A stretch of 7,657 nucleotides of DNA. Origin: Bacteroidales bacterium. Lineage in GTDB: Bacteria; Bacteroidota; Bacteroidia; Bacteroidales; UBA932. Within the stretch, counting starts at the first letter, position 1, and each line of letters begins with the position of its first letter. The notes beneath the pieces were generated by a model. That model was not told the origin of the DNA. It saw nothing but the letters and a program-made list of their open reading frames with translations, and did no database searches. Both the position numbers and the translations under genes were made by a program. Where the stretch lies: NCBI GenBank assembly GCA_017472115.1, contig JAFUQW010000131.1, positions 1 through 7,657 of the forward strand. Reading direction: 5' to 3'. This document shows positions 6,105-7,657 of the stretch, in pieces.

Positions 6105-6140
6105 CCAAAGTCACTTCTTGTCTATCTTTGACGACTTTGG
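6105..6140. repeat. inverted repeat in the gap before the LuxR-type gene
   Basis: CCAAAGTC (6105-6112) and GACTTTGG (6133-6140) form a perfect 8-bp inverted repeat with a 20-base spacer. On the minus strand a run of five Ts follows about five bases after the second arm. It could be a weak terminator or attenuator after the M56-M23 gene, or an operator for the LuxR-type gene that begins at 6065. The long loop makes a strong terminator unlikely. Confidence 0.35.
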
Positions 6141-6157
6141 CTGATTCTCTACGACTC

Positions 6158-7657
6158 TCATAGGGACTGCTTTCCGTCCTTGTGGACCTCGAAATGGAGG
6201 TGTACATCGGTCGATTCAGCAGTCTTTCCGGCCTTACCTATCATCTGTCCTGTCTTTATTCTGTCAGGTCTGAGTATGATATATGGCACTTGCTTATACA
6301 CGGTCCTGATGCCTTCTTCGTGCATGATTGTGACTGTCAGTCCGGCGCTTTCAGGTCCGCAACGGAATTCTTGCATCCCATCCCTGCCCGTGACATTCAC
6401 TTCCACATCTCCGACATTGAACTTTCCCGGTTGGAGGGATGTCTCTGCCGGCATGAAGATGTTTTCCGGATAGTGGAATGTCGTGATGCCGGTAGTCTTG
6501 TCATAAGTGACGATTGTCTCGTCACCGCTTTCGATAGATACCAGGTGTCCGTCTGCCGCGGCCCATATAGGGTCCCCTTCCTCAAGAACGAAGTCGATCC
6601 CTATATGCCTGCGTGAAAAGACGCTATGCCTCGGTCTGCTTTCGTATCTGTCCATTATACCGATAGGATTGCACGGCATCTGAAGGTGTATCGCGGTCGT
6701 GTCCGCCAAGTCCGTTTCCGCCTTTGCTTGAGCCTCTTGTGGGGATCTGGCTCCGCAGCCGAAGGCGAAGAATACGACTGCGATTACGGGGAGTGTGGCA
6801 GCCAGCCTTATCCAGGCCCCTTTGCCACGATGTGATTGAGTCATCATAATGAATCTTTGTTTAGTCAATGAATGATTCAACCCACAGGATATATCCGGAT
6901 TATAACCAAAGAGTTGTCTGAATATTGTCGTTCTGTATGTCTTGAGTCCGAATCCGTGGCTCAGTACATCCTTGTCCGCTTCCCACTCCTGCACTTCTTC
7001 GAGGTCTTTTTCCGCGATGCGGAAGAACGGATTGAACCAATATACCGACCTTAACACAGCGAGAGTCATCCTTTCCATGCTGTGACGATGCCGCACATGG
7101 CTTGCTTCATGGGTAAGTATCTGTATCTTTTCCTCTTCTTCATAGTCATAGCCCATGAAAACAGTGCGGATGAATGAGAACGGAGTCTTTATCTCTGCAT
7201 TTTCAGCAAGGATATATTCGTCTGTGTATGTCAGTTCGGATTTTCTTCGTATTCTACCTATCCTTATCCAGCTGCGGACTATCAGTGCCAGCGATGCGCT
7301 GGCGGCAAGAATATATATTAAGACGGCTGCCTGCAGGAAATCGATCTTCGGCATATTGATGGATTTTGCAGTCTGAACTGTTGAGACAGTATCCGTCTGT
7401 GCCGCAGCCGATATGGCTGTCTCCTCCTGTACGGCCTCGGGCTCTTCTGCCGAGTCAATGGTTCTGTAAGTAGTTGGCTGCCACTCGGATAATCCGATTG
7501 CAGCCGGACTGGTATATACCGGAACATTCATTGCCGGAATTGCTGCGGAAAGCAGCATGGTGATGATCAGATATGCCCTGCACATGCGGAACGCTACCTT
7601 CTTCGCTATAAGCCAGCGATAAAGGGCAAGAAACAGTCCGCTGCAGACGATCACTTC
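6158..7657 (-). CDS. M56 (BlaR1-like) peptidase fused to M23/LytM-like domain, 5' end beyond window
   Basis: The frame runs open to the window edge, giving 499 residues counted from Glu at 7657-7655. A GTG at 7654 is not the likely start; about ten family-typical N-terminal residues are probably missing. Order: partial TM1 (about 2-17), TM2 (about 27-43), a Glu/Thr-rich outer loop (about 50-105), TM3 (about 107-127), the cytoplasmic zinc domain with HEASH (183-187) and EWEAD (224-228), TM4 (about 282-301), then an outer domain of about 200 residues. That domain is M23-like: HIGID (351-355) and HLHFE (486-490) provide the zinc ligands His351, Asp355 and His488. It takes the place of the penicillin sensor of BlaR1. 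Two oddities are a roughly 60-residue insertion (about 379-438) and Gln456 where active enzymes have the His of YxH. It may sense peptidoglycan rather than cut it; that is inference. Its expected BlaI partner would lie upstream, outside the window. Confidence 0.87.
   Translation of the reverse strand, partial: EVIVCSGLFLALYRWLIAKKVAFRMCRAYLIITMLLSAAIPAMNVPVYTSPAAIGLSEWQPTTYRTIDSAEEPEAVQEETAISAAAQTDTVSTVQTAKSINMPKIDFLQAAVLIYILAASASLALIVRSWIRIGRIRRKSELTYTDEYILAENAEIKTPFSFIRTVFMGYDYEEEEKIQILTHEASHVRHRHSMERMTLAVLRSVYWFNPFFRIAEKDLEEVQEWEADKDVLSHGFGLKTYRTTIFRQLFGYNPDISCGLNHSLTKQRFIMMTQSHRGKGAWIRLAATLPVIAVVFFAFGCGARSPQEAQAKAETDLADTTAIHLQMPCNPIGIMDRYESRPRHSVFSRRHIGIDFVLEEGDPIWAAADGHLVSIESGDETIVTYDKTTGITTFHYPENIFMPAETSLQPGKFNVGDVEVNVTGRDGMQEFRCGPESAGLTVTIMHEEGIRTVYKQVPYIILRPDRIKTGQMIGKAGKTAESTDVHLHFEVHKDGKQSL

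Overview
The window looks like chromosomal DNA of a member of the order Bacteroidales (Bacteroidota). Reasons: the largest gene is a DUF2723 protein of the long Bacteroidetes type; there is a lipobox-bearing, membrane-anchored regulator with a C-terminal LuxR-like helix-turn-helix; there are two M56 (BlaR1-like) proteins; and the best promoter matches the Bacteroidetes consensus TTG-N19-TAnnTTTG. I cannot name the genus. All five confident genes are on the minus strand, so transcription runs from high to low coordinates.

Layout in transcription order: (1) 7657-6158, an M56 membrane metallopeptidase fused to a C-terminal M23/LytM-like domain; its extreme N-terminus lies beyond the window edge. 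(2) 6065-5118, a short lipoprotein-like, membrane-spanning regulator with a C-terminal LuxR-type helix-turn-helix. (3) 4984-1952, a DUF2723 polytopic membrane protein of the GT-C glycosyltransferase type. (4) 1951-1418, a 534-base gap with a 70-bp inverted-repeat element, a possible 40-residue small ORF with a perfect palindrome inside it, a hairpin terminator, and the blaI promoter with three tandem dyads. (5) 1417-1055, a BlaI/MecI-type repressor, followed 18 bases later by (6) 1036-113, a second M56 protein with no sensor domain. Positions 1-112 hold no confident gene.

How the parts may work together: genes 5 and 6 form a compact repressor/membrane-protease pair. The repressor very probably controls its own promoter, because three AACTA-N7-TAGTT dyads at exact 21-bp spacing cover both promoter elements. 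The fusion gene at the other end has the same M56 architecture, but carries a peptidoglycan-peptidase fold where BlaR1 carries its penicillin sensor. Neither M56 protein has a visible beta-lactam sensor. I read both as envelope or proteolysis-linked signalling proteins rather than resistance genes; that reading is inference.

The most noteworthy points are the phased triple operator, the M56-M23 fusion with an apparently missing catalytic His and a long insertion, the shortened TPR part of the regulator, and the structured gap between the DUF2723 gene and blaI.
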